DNA of 64,000 nucleotides from Emydura subglobosa. Lineage: Eukaryota; Chordata; Testudines; Chelidae. Of this stretch, positions 22,801-37,800 are shown one piece after another. How positions within the stretch are numbered: position 1 is the first letter of the stretch; the number at the start of each line of letters is the position of its first letter. Where the stretch lies: positions 21,202,379-21,266,378 of the forward strand of contig ML680053.1 of assembly GCA_007922225.1 (NCBI GenBank). The letters run 5' to 3'. A model generated the notes under the pieces. It was given only the letters and a program-made list of their open reading frames with translations. It did no database searches and was not told the origin of the DNA. The translations under genes were made by a program, and so were the position numbers.

Positions 22801-25800
22801 GACTGTCTAGCACACTTATTTATTTGACTTTCAGACTGATATGGATATTTTTATTTGTAATAAATTTGTTTTCCGATATTCTTTACATAGCTCATCTACA
22901 TGATATTTCTTCATTTCTTACTGATGCCATGGAAGCATTAATAGTTAGGCCCCAGACTGTAGATGAAATTGGAGAAGATAATTTAAAGTATGGAAATTTA
23001 CAAGAAAAAAAAGCAGAGGTAGGATTTTATTTGCTCATAGTCAGGAAAATATCTAGGCAATAAGTTTAATCATGTTTTACTATGGCTGAGCAAAATACTT
23101 TTCAACATATTATTAGTATAGTTAGTTACTACATTTTTTATTGTTGCTCTTATTGTTTTTCTTGCTTCTTCCTTGTTTTTTTCTGTCATTTATTGTACTA
23201 TATATTGTACTGGTTCATATCACCACACCTCACCTATACAGCAAATTCAAAAACAGAGTGGTTTCTCAGGACCTCTAAACTATGGCGATAACATTTGGCT
23301 TGATTAAATTTTAGTTTAATCTTTACAAATCCATGCTTCCTTAATATGATGCATATCCATAAGAATTTAGGCCAGGTACCAATAGAAAGCCTAGTGGCAG
23401 CTGAGTTTTCTTCTGCAGACCACACCTATGCAGGGAATGAACTCACTAGGAAGGTGAGCCAAGGTTCTGAGAGGGAGAGAGAGAAAGACAGAGAACAGTA
23501 TTGCAGGGCTTTGCTACTTAAAAAATTACATTTTAAAAAAATGATGGGAGGATCACTTCCCCTTTACATTTACTACTGCATATAAGAAATTTGGATAGAT
23601 TTGATTCTGCTGAAGTGATTGGCAGTGAAGTATTTAACAATATTTACATTGAATTGTCATTATTAGTCTTCAGCACCAAACACCTCATTGCAGTGAATGG
23701 GCACTTAACCCTTCTCTTGACCCTGTGCCTGTGAGGAGTCCAATTGACTTCTTTGGTGTAAGCCTTCACATGTATGGATCAGACTTTTGACCTATAATTG
23801 CTCTGTATTGTCTCCTCTGTTTTCCTTCATCTAGTGTTTTACTCTGATAAATATCAGTAGAATTACAAAGATAAAAATATATATAAATATCCTTGACTAA
23901 TAATTATTGTCTTTATTGCAAGAAAGTTTGCATAAAATACTGCACTTTATAGAAATTCTTTCATATATATATGAAATATCTTTTCAACTTTAGGTTTTTC
24001 TTCTGTTTCAAGAAGCTGAAGATAAAAACAAGCTTTTGCGGACTGTGGCTGGTGGGGGTTTAGACACAATCAGCAACCTGAGAGCTATGTGGGATAAATT
24101 TGAATTAATGATGGAAAGTCATCAACTTATGATTAAAGAGCAGGTGAGAATGAAAGTTTAGTAATTCACTCAAATGCACTGATCTCATTTTGACTTAGTC
24201 GGAAGACACATTTTTTTCTCCTGTATTAAAAAAACCCCTAAAACTGCTGCAGTTCAGTACTGGCACCAAGGTTAGTGGCATGAATAAGTGGCTTTATAGC
24301 AAGAACATCTAAACTATTGAAGAGATTACTAGCATCAGGAGATACTGTTGTAGGCCTGATGCTAGTACTGAAATGTCCTGAAATGAGCTTTATGTTGTTG
24401 GATCTCTGCTCCCCTAAAGAGTACTAATGAAGTCAGCTAGGGTACTCTGCAGGTGCAAGAGCTCATTGTAAAATCCCGGCTATGTTAAATACCTCACTTC
24501 ATTGGTTTCTGTTTATTAAATGAAATGAAAAGAATATAGTAGTTAAAAATGACTATGTTTGTCAGCTTTACCATGTTACTAAAAATATTATTAATACTGT
24601 TGCATAATGTTTTTAATTTTTCTGAAAGTCCCTGGTAAATGTTATGGCCCCAATCCTGCAATGGGCAACATGCAGGTGGACTGTTTGAGTCAATGGGGCT
24701 CAGTACAGGCACAGTAATTTTCCTGTGTGCTGCTGATTCCAGGATCATCACTTATATTCTGAACGTGAAGATGGTTTAAAACATTTTAATTATTGTCTAT
24801 TTATTACCACTAAGGCCTCTTATAAAAATGTGGTTATACAGAAAAACTGTTTATCAGACCAAGGTAGCTGACAAACTAGGGAGAAGCAGATGTAAATAGT
24901 ATGTGTAATTACTGTGAATATAAAATTACATAATATAAGATCAGGAAATGCATATCCATACCAGATTCTCTAAAACTTTGAAGTCTTTTAAAGTGAAGAG
25001 TAAAAAAAATAGTACCCCTTTTTTGACAAAAATAGAGGCATAAAGAATAGCTATTTCATGAAATGTTTAACAAGTTGAAACACTGTTGGTTATTTTGATC
25101 TTGACTAGATATAGATTGTATGCAAATTACTGAAGGAATAGATTTTATTTTTTTTAAACTTTTTTGTTTGTAGATTGAAGTGATGAAAGGAAATGTGATG
25201 TCAAGTGTTAATGTGTATCTTCAAGAACTAGAGAAGTTTAAAGCTCGATGGGATCAGCTAAAGCCCAGTGATGATATCATTGAAACAGGTCATCAGGATA
25301 TGCTTGAGAAAAGTGCTCAGATCATAAAGGAAAAGAAAATTGAGTTTGATGAACTTGAAGCCACAAAGAAAAAACTCATGTATGTCTATTTCTTTGTATA
25401 TATCATTTTATGGATGTTCTGCAGTAAATCATGCAGCTGCAGCTTTTTGCTGGATCAGAAAATATAAGCTAATGGTTAACTAAATATGAACACAACAGAT
25501 AATTTAATAAATTGCATTTTCATTGTATTTCAATGTATTGTTTAATTTTCAGGGATTGAATTAATTGTTTTATATAACTTGACTCTTCTGAACTGATGCT
25601 TGTGAAGTGGAAGTTTCTGAAAATCTTTTAGGCTTTGAAACAACTGAATCTATGCATTAAATGGCATGTGGTTCTATATAGGGTACTACTTGTAGAAAAA
25701 AACAATTAAAGATGATTGATTTTTTTCTTTAAGTTTTTGGGAGACAAATTAATACACTTTTCTTAATACAAAGGAATTAAAATCTATGGAGAAGAAAGCT

Positions 25801-28800
25801 GTGAGTGCTAGGAAAGACCATTGCATATGACAGTTGTCTCTTATGCTATTTTGTTTTTCTGCTTGGGGAATGCAACAAAATGTGTTCTGCTGTACAGTCA
25901 AGTCAATGTATTTACTCACGTAGGTAAAGTTAAGCATGTATGACAGCATGTCCAGGATCACAGCTTCAATATGCAATATTATAACAATACAATGATCTTT
26001 TTATTCAGCGAGGATTGCCATCATTTTGAATTAGAAGAGCCTGATTTCTCTTTCGCAAAAGCTGTCTGTAGAGATATTGAGAGCTGTGCAGAAGTGTGGG
26101 CACTATATGAAGAGTTTCATCAAGGTTTTCAGGAAAAAGCCAAAGAAGACTGGATTACTTTTAGGTCTGATTTTGTTTTTAAACTTTTATGCATGATTAT
26201 TAGTTATTGCAGTACTGTGTTATTGTGCTCCTTTTAAAATTTAATTTTTGTACAGGAGTAGGACTTACCTGTTTGAGGAATTCTTGTTGAACTGGCATGA
26301 CAAGCTGAGGAAGATGGAAGAACATACGCTAATGACTGTGAAGTTGCAAAAAGAAGTGGACAAATACAAAGTAAAACCCTCATTATACATGGGGAAATCA
26401 AAGCAAAATGCTTTCTGATGTTATTGTTTGCTTCACTCTCTGTATATTTACATGTCGGTCTGTTTGTGTATTAAAGTGAGCCTTAAGGATATTTGTGTTC
26501 AACAAAATATCTCCTACAACTATTTTTGAGCATATCACTCATTTCAATGTACATTTGAGCTGCTTTCAGTGAACGGGACAATCATTACAGTTTTTATCAA
26601 TGTGTTTGAGACACATTTAATAATAAGACAACTGTAATGGCATAGTACCAAACATTAACATTAGTTTATTCAAAATACAATACAGATCTCAATTTAAACA
26701 GATTTATTTTCAATACATAGTGGGAAAAATATATTTTGATATATTTTGAAAGTATATAACTTTAGAACTGAACAGATATAGTTATTGTAAAAACTTGGTA
26801 TATTTCAGTTTGCATTATTTCTCATAGATGACACTTCCTGTCTTGAAATATGTTAGAGGAGAACACCTGTCTCCAGATCATTGGCTGGATCTTTTTCGTC
26901 TTCTTGGTCTCCCTAGAGGCACTAGTTTAGAGAATTTGTTGTTTGGAGATCTGCTCAAAGTGGCAGATGTAATTGTAGAAAAAGCAGCAGAACTTAAGGT
27001 ATGAATTCTTTCACAAGTAATGCTATTAATTTTTTATTCCATATGTTTTATATTTTTATTCCTTTTTGAAAACTGTAGTTATGTATTTTTCCAGTAAAAC
27101 TGTTTTCCTCTGTTCATTTCTGTTATATAAGTAGTAATTTCTTTGTGTTTTATGTTTTAAAATAGGATTTGAATAGTCGGGCCCAAGGTGAAGTCACAAT
27201 CAGAGAGGCCTTACGTGAGCTTGAGCTCTGGGGTGTTGGAGCAGTCTTTACATTAACAGATTATGAAGACAGTCAGAGCAGGACTATCAAGCTGATTAAA
27301 GACTGGAAAGACATAGTCAACCAGGTTGGAGATAATCGCTGTCTTCTTCAGTCCCTAAAGGACTCTCCATATTACAAAGGGTTTGAGGATAAAGTATCTA
27401 TTTGGGAAAAAAAACTTGCTGAGCTGGATGAGTACTTGCAGAATTTAAACCAGATTCAAAGGAAGTGGGTGTATTTGGAACCCATTTTTGGTCGCGGAGC
27501 TCTACCCAAAGAGCAGGCACGCTTTAACAGAGTTGATGAAGATTTCAGGTCAGTGTTATTAAACACAACTTTATTTTGTGATTCATACAGCTGTAAGCCA
27601 AGATTCAAAATTAATTAATACAAAATGAACAGGCAGAGACTGTACAGGGAGATAAAGGTATACATAAGGATTTCAGCAAAGGTTGAATTGAGGCAATGCT
27701 ATAGACAGAATCAGTGTTGCAGATGGGATGATAGACAGATTTATTGACATGGGGTATGTGGAAAGACAAGGAAGGTTCTTAGTCAAGTGTGATGGCCAGG
27801 GTTATGAAGATGCAGACAAATAGAAGGTTTTATCTGAGGAAGGAATTAGAGGAGATGTAGTTGGATTTTGAAAAATAATTTCTTACCGAGGAGAAACAGT
27901 TTTCTTTCCAAAAAATTACACTGAAGGAATTTGAGATGAAACAACAAGTTTATTTGATCAAGATGTGCAGAAAAGATGAACAGGTAGTGGTCTTTAGAGG
28001 TGTCCAAAGATACACACAAATGAGTTTCTTTAGTTTAGATATGGTAGTTGAGGTTAGAAAGAGAGCTGAAATGATTGAGAGATTGAGGCACTCAGAAGAA
28101 AATGGTCAAAAATTTAACTTTGTAGGACTTCTTGGATAAAGGGCTCTTGATGTAAAGGAAGGGTTATGATCAGAAACAATATGATAGCTATAATAGGAGT
28201 AGAATCATGACAGACTTAGCTAACGTTTAACTGGAAGAAAATTGACATAAATGTTGGAATTTTTACATTCAGATATTGACTGCTGAATATTCAATATTAT
28301 TTATCTGTGCCTTCATTTTTAATCACATATTAATATAGATATATATTCAGACAAAGCGCTGTGGTAGATTTACAAATAATTAAGATTACTTTTTTTTTTT
28401 AAAGGTCCATAATGATAGATATCAAGAGGGACAATCGAATAACATCACTGAATGCTCGGACAGGAATGAGGAATGCCTTGATTACCATACTTGACCAGCT
28501 TCAGAGATGTCAAAAATCCTTGAATGAGTTTCTGGAGGTATAACTTTTTATCTTAATATATAATTCTATAAAAAGGCAATACTTTAGCACTTAAAACAAC
28601 AAAAATATATATTTTTTGTTTTTTAACAGGAGAAGCGTTCAGCATTCCCTAGATTCTATTTCATTGGAGATGACGATCTATTAGAAATCTTGGGACAGTC
28701 CACTAACCCTTCTGTTATTCAGTCTCACCTTAAGAAACTTTTTGCTGGTAAACTAAATTAGTATTTTCATAATGCATTAGTCATCATTTGTAAAATGTAC

Positions 28801-31800
28801 TTATTTAGAAGTAAATTGATTTGATGCTGAAGAGCTTATTCTAGAAATCATTTCTTTATTTTCTGTTACCATAATGTAGTTTAGAAAAGAAAAAATGTTT
28901 TTGATATTTCACCATTTGTTTGTCAAAAAAAGGAAAAGTATTTCAAAATATCTTTCTGAGGGACTTTTACCTTCATCTATTTAATTAACATAAACGTTGT
29001 TATATTACATGTCAAACATGTATTGATTTAACTTTTTTGACTATTTTCCAAGTAACTGCTCTTTCAAGAAGCAAATGTTTAAGAATTCTGCAGTAAATCA
29101 TCTAGATTGTATTTAATCGCTTGCTGACCTTAATTAAAAATATAATTTTATTTTCTGTTTAACAGGCATTAATAGTGTGAGCTTTGATGGGGACTTTAAA
29201 AACATAATAGCAATGAAATCTTTAGAGGGAGAAGTTGTGCCTTTTAAAAATAAAATTCTTCTGTCAAGTGATGTTGAGGTAAGAGAACAGTGTCCAAATA
29301 TAATACCAGGAATTGTAGTAAATACGTTTGCTGTGTGATTTTTGATTATTTTTCTCCCATCTATATTTTATTTTCCAGGTTTGGCTAAATCATTTGGCTT
29401 TGGAGATGAAGGACACATTGAAACAATTATTGCTTGACTGTGTTACTGCTGGAAGACGTTCACAAGGTTCTATTGATCCATCACTCTTTCCTTCACAGGT
29501 AGTGGGTGATAAAGTGGCATCTTGATATAGTCTCAGCATTGCAATATAACCCAATTTCTGAATGGTTTTAAGGACAGATCTGCTTTGGAATTATATATGG
29601 GCTTGAAAATCAGTTTATTTGCTGTATGCCTTGATTTTTGATAGACAAAAATTGCTCAGAATGTGCAATGTTATAAGCATATGTAGAATAGTACTCTCTA
29701 CTCACTTGGGGGACTGATTCAGTGCCTATTTATAGACTCATGGACTTTAAGGTCAGAAGGGACCATTATGGTCATCTAGTCTGACCTCCTGCACAATGCA
29801 GGCCACAGAACCTCACCCACCCACTCCTGTAATAGACCCCTAATCTAAGACTGAGTTACTGAAGTTCTTAAATAATGGTTTAAAGATTTCAAGTACAGAG
29901 AATCCACCAGCAAGTGATGCATGCCCCATGCTGCAGAGAAAGGTGAAAAATCTCCAGTGTCTCTGCCAATCTGCACTGGGGGAAAATTCCTTCCCAACCC
30001 CAAATATGGCGATAAACTAAGCCCTGAGCATGTGGGCAAGACTCACCAGCCAGACACCCGGAAAGAATTATCTGTAGTAACTCAGAACCCACCACATCTA
30101 ACATGCCATCACATGCCACTGAGCATATTTACTGTTAGTAGTCAAAAATCAGTTACTTGCCAAATTAGGCTGTCCCATCATACCATCCCCTCCATAAACT
30201 TATTAAGCTCTTGAAGCCAGCTAGGTGTCTTGCCCCCACTGCTCCCCTTGGAAGGCTGTTCCAGAACTTCACTCCCGTGATGGTTAGAAACCTTCATCTA
30301 ATTTCAAGTCTAAACTTCCTGATGGCCAGTTTATATCCATTAGTTCTTGTGTCCACATTGGTGCTGACCTTAAATAATTCCTCTCCCTCCCTGCTATTTA
30401 TCCCTCTGATGTATTTATAGAGAGCAATCATATCTCCCCTCAGCCTTTTTTTGGTTAGGCTAAACAAGCCAAGCTCTTTGAGTCTCCTCTTATAAGACAT
30501 GTTTTCTTTTCTTTGGATCATCCTAGTAGCCCTTCTCTGCACCTGTTCCAGTTTGAATTCATCTTTCTTAAACATGGGAGATGAGAACTGCACACAGTAT
30601 TCCATATGAAGTCTCACCAGCGCCTTGTATAACAGTACTAACACTTCCCTGTCTCTACTGGAAATACCTTGCCTGATGCATTCTAGGACCGCATTAGCTT
30701 TTTTCACAGCCATATAACATTGGCAGCTCATTGTCATCCTGTGATCAACGAATTTGCCCTGATCCTTCTCCTCCTCTGTCACTTCCAACTGATGTGTCCC
30801 CAGTGAATAGCAAAATTATTGTTTTGTCTCTAAATGCATGACCTTGCACTTTCCTCTATTAAATTTCATCCTATTTCTATTATTCCAGTTTACAAGGTCA
30901 TCCAGATCTTCTTATGTGATATCCTGGTCCTTCTCTGTATTAGCAATACCTCCCAACTTTGTGTCAATGGGAGTCTTTCCACTGATTTCAAATGATGTTA
31001 AATCGGGTCCAGAGCTATCAAAAATCAGTGGTGCAGGAACTGTTTCCTGCTATTGATTCAAAACAGCATTATTAGAATAGTTTTTGAAGTTCATGCATAA
31101 CTTGGGTAGAAAATGCTAGTAAAAGAAAATGATTGGTAGCAAAAAACATAATATAAGCTCTAGTTAACCCTATTAATTTGAATTTATATTGCTTGAATCA
31201 AACCTGGCTTCATAAATATTTGCAAATAATAAATAAAATGTCTTTTAAATATAAATGTCATAGACACTGAGAAGGTGGTATATTCATTCAGACTAGCCTT
31301 TTGTAATGATTTAGGCCATGATCCTGCCAACTGATATGTGTGGGCAGACCCTTGAGCCTATATGAAGCCCCATTGACTTTAGTGGGGTCCACATGGGTTC
31401 AGGGAGCTGCCTCCGTGGGCTTCTTAGGTGAAATAAGCCTTCTTCGAGTGATGTCTCTGCGGGTGCTCCACTTTAGGTGTTCGTGCTCTCCTGTGCTCGT
31501 AATTGGAGATTTGTAATAGTGGTGCCCCGGTTGGGTTGCACATGCATGGTCCCTGTCTCATGCCGGTTTAGGGGTTATATGGCACTGTGCGACCAAGTCG
31601 CGGGATCCTCCAGTACTGTGGGTACCGCGAGACCCTAAGTGGGCTAACTCCAGTATCAGCATTAAAGAGAAACAAAAATCCCATATCTTGGTACCGATGG
31701 AGCCGACGAGGTGCTCGGCACCCAATGACTTCACAACACTGAAGACCATGCTGCCCCTTCTGTCATGGTGTGTGCAACCTACAATCACTGCATAATCCTT

Positions 31801-34800
31801 GGTACTGACTTTCAGCCATTCCATGGTACAGACTTTAGCGGTGCCGAAGGAATTCCTGCACCATAAAGACTGAATGGTCACCTCAACACCCCAGTCTCCC
31901 ATCCTCAGTACTGAGATCATCCTGGTATAAACAGTACCGAGAGCCATCACCAGTCCACCTCGATCAGCTCCACCATTTTTGAGCGATGACAAGGATGCAC
32001 CTGAGAAAGAAATATATTCTTCTCACCAGTCTTCTCTAATCCACGTGCCCACCAGACATGATCCACCATCATGCAGGGCTTATCATACTGGACCCAAAGA
32101 AGGACACTGGTACGGGTAGCCATGAATGCCACCGAAGCCCTTTCCACTACAATGGGCTCATTGGAATCCATGGGCCCAGTACGCACCACAACACTACAAC
32201 CTCCCCAGCCCACCCAGGATGAGCACACAACACTTGTTGTCACAGTCGGTAACAGGACCATCGAAACCCACTGAGGACGTGGCTGAAGAGGAAGAACAGA
32301 CCTCAGACCAGGAGATGGCTCAAATAGTACATTTTTCCTCATCTTCCTCTGATGACACCATTATGCCACTCCCTCCCAATATGGGTGATGATTTTAAACA
32401 ATTTCAGGACTTATATCAGAAAATCACTAGTTCTCTGAATATATCCTTAGAAGAGGTCCAGGAAACACAATATGAACTACTGAACATCTTAAAGAGGACC
32501 ACTTCATCCAAGAGTGCCTTGCCCAGGAATAGTGCCATTATGGAACCTGTCAAAACAATTTAGCAGACCCCCGCAATGATTCCACCAACTTGCAAGAAGT
32601 CTCACAAAAAGTGCTATTGTGCTGGCAAAGGGACCGGAAGTTTTATTCTCTCATCCTGCACCAAATTCCCTGGTGGTGGATGCAATCCATGGACGGGACA
32701 GACAACAGCATTCCAAAAATATGCCACATGACAAGGACTGGAAGAGTCTTGACCTCTTTGGCTGTAAACCCTATTCCTCGGCGACTTTACATCTCAGAAT
32801 TGCCAACTAAGAAGCACTGCTGGCAAAATATGACCATAATAACTACACCAAACTCTCGGAGTTTATGGAATTTATTCCCGACGTGGAAAAAAAACAGTTT
32901 AGGTCCCTTATTTCAGAAGGGCACCTTATATCCAGAACAGCGTTACAGGCTGCCCTAGACTCAGCAGACACGGCTGCAAGATCAATAGCTACTGCAATAG
33001 TCATGAGGAGAACATCCTGGCTCCTTCTGTCTGGATTTCCCAGAGAAATCCAATCAGTGATGGAGGATCTTCTGTTTGGAGGTCCAAAGCTTTTTGTCAC
33101 TGAAACAGATGTGTCCCTTCACATATTGAAGGACTGTAGGGCAATGTTGAGATTCTTGGAGGCACCTGGAACAAAGAGAAGACAGGGAAAATATAAAAAG
33201 ATTCCAGGCCACTTCCTACGCACAACATAGACAATACAAACGTCAAGGCTGCAAACAGAAGCCTGCGAGGAGATGACATCCTCCTCCTCCTCAAATCACC
33301 ACGTCTCAACAATCGATATCCAGATAGCAAATTTGAAACATTGGTTGAAGGCTGAAGAACCTCATATTTTCTAATGCTGGAGCCATCTACTATCTCTCAA
33401 TCATTTGGAGATTGTCTGATTCCCTTTTACTCAATCTGGCAAACCGTCACAACAGACAGATGACTATTAGAGATAGTTGAGAATGGATATTCCATCCCTT
33501 TTACTTCCACCCCCTTACATACTCTCCTTCCCCATCCCTCTTCAGGGACCCCTCTCACAAACATCTACTGCGTCAAGAGGTAAACCACCTCATACACTTG
33601 GGAGCAGTAGAGCTAGTACCAACAAAATGCAGATGGAAGGCCTTGTATTCACATTATTTCCTCACACAGAAAAAAACAGGAGGGTGGAGATCCATTCTCG
33701 ATCTATAACAACTCAATCAGTTCATGAAAACTCAACATTTCAAATTCAAGCTATAGAGGCTCATGCTTTCGTGGAGTAAGTGCCTGGTTTAATCCCCAGT
33801 TTTGGCCAAGATGATGATCCTCTGCTCTTCTGATTTTACTAAGCTCCTCACTCTGGGCGTGTGTTTCAGAGGGCATTGAGTGTGAATAAGGAGAATAGTG
33901 TACTGGCTGTGAGTAGCTCTCTTTCACCTCTAGCATATTTTTCAGGAGTGGAGAGGAAGGAAGGAGATAGATACACAGATTTACAAAGTATTAGTGAAAT
34001 GAGTGAAATGAATCCACATTTTTTCTAGTCCTGAACTAGTTTTTCTAGTTGTTCTTCAGTACTGTGAAGAACTCCCTCAAGCATTAAGTTTAGCTGAAAC
34101 ATCACAGCTCAGACAATAGGCTGCTATAGTGAATGTACAGTAATTATAAGATAGCACCTGAGGCAATAGCTATACTAAATTATTTTGTAGCTGTTTGCTA
34201 AATTTTAGTAAGTTTTAAAATAAAATTCTATTTGCTTGGGAGCACCTTTAGAGTAACTAAGGTGTTTTTTTTTTTTTTTACAGGGATAGTGGAGTCTTGG
34301 TATGATAAAATTTAATACACTAAAAGATTTATTTAAACAGTCAACTTTCATAAGAATTTATAAATGAGGTGAAAATCTTTTGTTCTTCGTGGTTTCTTAT
34401 TTTTAGAACTTTACTTTAATCTTTCTGTCAATAGATTCTTTCCTTGGCAGAACAAATTCAGTTCACTGAAGATGTTGAAACTGCTATCAAAGAGCATAAC
34501 CTGCAGCAGATAGAGTTAGAACTCATGGCTAAACTGGAGCATTATACCAGCATAGATACTAGTATGGAAGATCCAGGGAGAGCAGGTATGAAAAATGATC
34601 ATAAATATATAATTAGTTTAAATAAATTTAAGGTTTTAAGCACTTCTGAGCTAGAAATTATATTGAGTGACCTATCAGTAATGGCCTGGTTTGGGATATT
34701 TAATATTTCACAGTGAATGTCCTTTTTTTTCCAGGTGTTTATTCTATATTAAATGTTATTATGTAGTTTGAATCTGTTTCCTTTTTAATTTTATCCACTT

Positions 34801-37800
34801 CCTTGATGCTTTTGTCATTTAATATATTTACTAATAATTTGTCATCACAAAATCTGGTTCTCCATTGTTGTCTTCATCCACTGATCTCCACTCTAGCATT
34901 ATGTTTCACTGGAACTGGCCTGATATCACTGGATAGACCTGGTACCAAGTCAAGACATTCTCTATAAGCCCAAGTGTATTTTTTCCCTTGGAATATGATT
35001 TTTGATTGGATACTGGAGTTATTTCTTGAATTAAATGTGACACCAGAAGCCCATAAAGCACCAATATGATGTGCAGATTGTAATGTGTACTGTCTATCAA
35101 TATTTATCCTTCTGCATCTGGTCACTCTGCTGAATTCTAGATTAAAATTTATTGGCTGTTAACCTTTTACCTAGTAACTATATCAGCATCTCATTTGTAT
35201 GTTGATTGCTTTAGTTTTTTTTTAACTATTTCCTTATTTTTCGCCACTGTAAATGAGATTTAAATCAGACTTCTTGATTGTAAACAGCAACATAAACTAC
35301 TTGAAAGTGGCTAAGAGACAATCTTCTTTATGATGTTTTTCTGAATAATTTTATTTATTTACAGAATCTGGAATCCTTGAGCTGAAGCTTAAAGCACTGA
35401 TTCTTGATATTATTCATAACATTGATGTGGTGAAGCAGCTAAATCAAGCCCAGATTAATAGTGCTGATGACTGGGCTTGGAAGAAACAACTCAGATTCTA
35501 TCTGAAAGACCAAAAATGCTACATTCAAATGGTAGATGCTGAGCTCCAGTATACGTATGAATATCAGGTATGGTGTTTTTTAATTCTATATTTGCTGAAT
35601 GAAATACTAACTTATCGACCTTTTTTCTGTGTATTAATCCATACAATATATTTTTTGTTTCTACAGGGCAATTCCCCGAAACTTGTTTATACACCATTGA
35701 CAGATAAGTGCTACCTAACTCTTACTCAAGCTATGAAGATGGGCCTTGGAGGAAATCCCTATGGCCCAGCTGGAACTGGAAAAACAGAATCAGTAAAGGC
35801 TTTGGGTGGATTACTTGGAAGACAAGTTTTAGTTTTTAATTGTGATGAGGTGAAGTAATATTCATATTTATATATGTTAGGAGATGTGTATCTATGCAAT
35901 ATGGATTTAAAGAACAATTTTAAACAATCTAGTGTAATTTAACAGTTTTTATTTGTAATCAAGTAGAAATTTGAGAACCTTTACAATGGCAGTCAGAGAC
36001 CTCTTACCTGAAGTAGAAAGAACATCTTTATTGATTGCTTTCAGGGTATTTACCATATAAATAATGTTCTTTTCTTATTTTAAGGGCATTGATGTGAAGT
36101 CGATGGGGCGTATTTTTGTTGGTTTGGTGAAGTGTGGTGCCTGGGGATGTTTTGACGAGTTCAATAGGCTGGAGGAGGCAGTATTGTCTGCAGTATCCAT
36201 GCAGATACAGACAATTCAGCATGCTTTGAAGAAGCATAGACCTGTATGTGAACTGCTTGGCAAGGAGGTATAGAACAGCATGTTATTTTTTGTTTTTGCT
36301 GAAAACTGTTCAAATATTGTCACTATTATTGTCTTCTAAATCTCTGTGAACCCTTGTATTATTAAAAAGTAATCCATTTTTAGGTCCAATATTATATAAA
36401 TACCAAATACATCAAGTAAATCTTTGCCCAACATTTCTAATGTTCTTTTATAGAGACACAAGGTGGAAGAGGTAATATCTTTTATTGGACCAACTTCTGT
36501 TGGTGAGCGAGACAAGCTTTCAAGCTACACAGAGCTCTTCCTCAGGTCTGGGAAAGGTACTCAGAGTGTCACACCTAAATACAAGGTTGAACAGATAGTT
36601 CAGCATAAGTAGTTAGCACATATTCTAAGGCAGGGTTTCTCAACTCGTTGGCTAGGTCCCAAAATTGGGTCACCAGAATGTTTCAAAAGGTCGCTACTAC
36701 AACTAGAACCCCATCCTGAAAGAAATCTTTCCTGAATTCCCTCTTCTGGTCTTCAAACAACCCCCCAGCTTCTCCAATCTCATCATCAGAAGCAAGCTCC
36801 TCACAGACCAGGACACACCAACTCAGAGTGGCACCAGACCTTGCCAGAATAATAGATGCAAAACCTGCAGACACATCTCCACTTCTACAATGATCAAGAA
36901 CCCCCACAACATATATTTCAAGATACATGGGTCCTACACATGCCTCATCTAATGCAGTAAATGCCCTAATAACAACTATGCTCTTGAATGAATTCACGCA
37001 GGAAAATGGTATCACTTGTGGTAAACACCCTTTCATAAGGCGATCACTCTACATGCGACTCATCCTCAAAAGAAACCTGCAGACCACCTTCAAAAGATGA
37101 GCCTGGGAGATTAAATTCATAACTTAGCTAGAAACTAAAAATCATGGTCTTAATAAAGACACTGGATTCATGGCTTATTACAACAATCTGCAACCCTCTA
37201 ATCTTCCTTTTTGTCCTATGACTACAGGGGTGTTAATGGGTCATTTCACCTTGAATGATCCCTTTAGAATTTGTGCTAACAACTTATGATAACCTATTGG
37301 TTCCATCTTGTATTTAGCTGTGATACTCTTAGGCCATGTCCACACTACAGAGTTAAGTAGATTTAAGTTATGTTGACTAAATCATACATTGCTTTAATAA
37401 CATCGGTTGAGCATGTCTACACACAGCACCTTTTGTCATCTCAGTGCGTCCACAGTCATTGCTCTTGCATTGATAGAGAGAGTGTTGCATTGTGGGTAGC
37501 TATCCCACTGTGCAACTCGGCACTCTGTTACCCTCTACAGCTAGGAGCTCTGGGAACAGATTGTGATGCAGTTCTTTAAGGTCCCATCATTCCATGGGCT
37601 TCCGACTTTGTTTCATGCCGTTTTTCAATAGCCGCTGTAAACTGTACCCACCATCTCTGCCTGACAGCATGGATCTTGAGCTGCTGACCATTGGGGTGAT
37701 GAGCGTTATGAACACAATGCAGCTAGTCCTGTAGTATTTCAGGAACTGTGAGACACAGAGTGAATTCGTGATGCCTGCCCTGCTGTCTACCATGGAGATA

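Noticed and set aside
30211..30420. Plus-strand ORFs over CR1 copy C
   Set aside because: They are shadows of the antisense CR1 reverse transcriptase.
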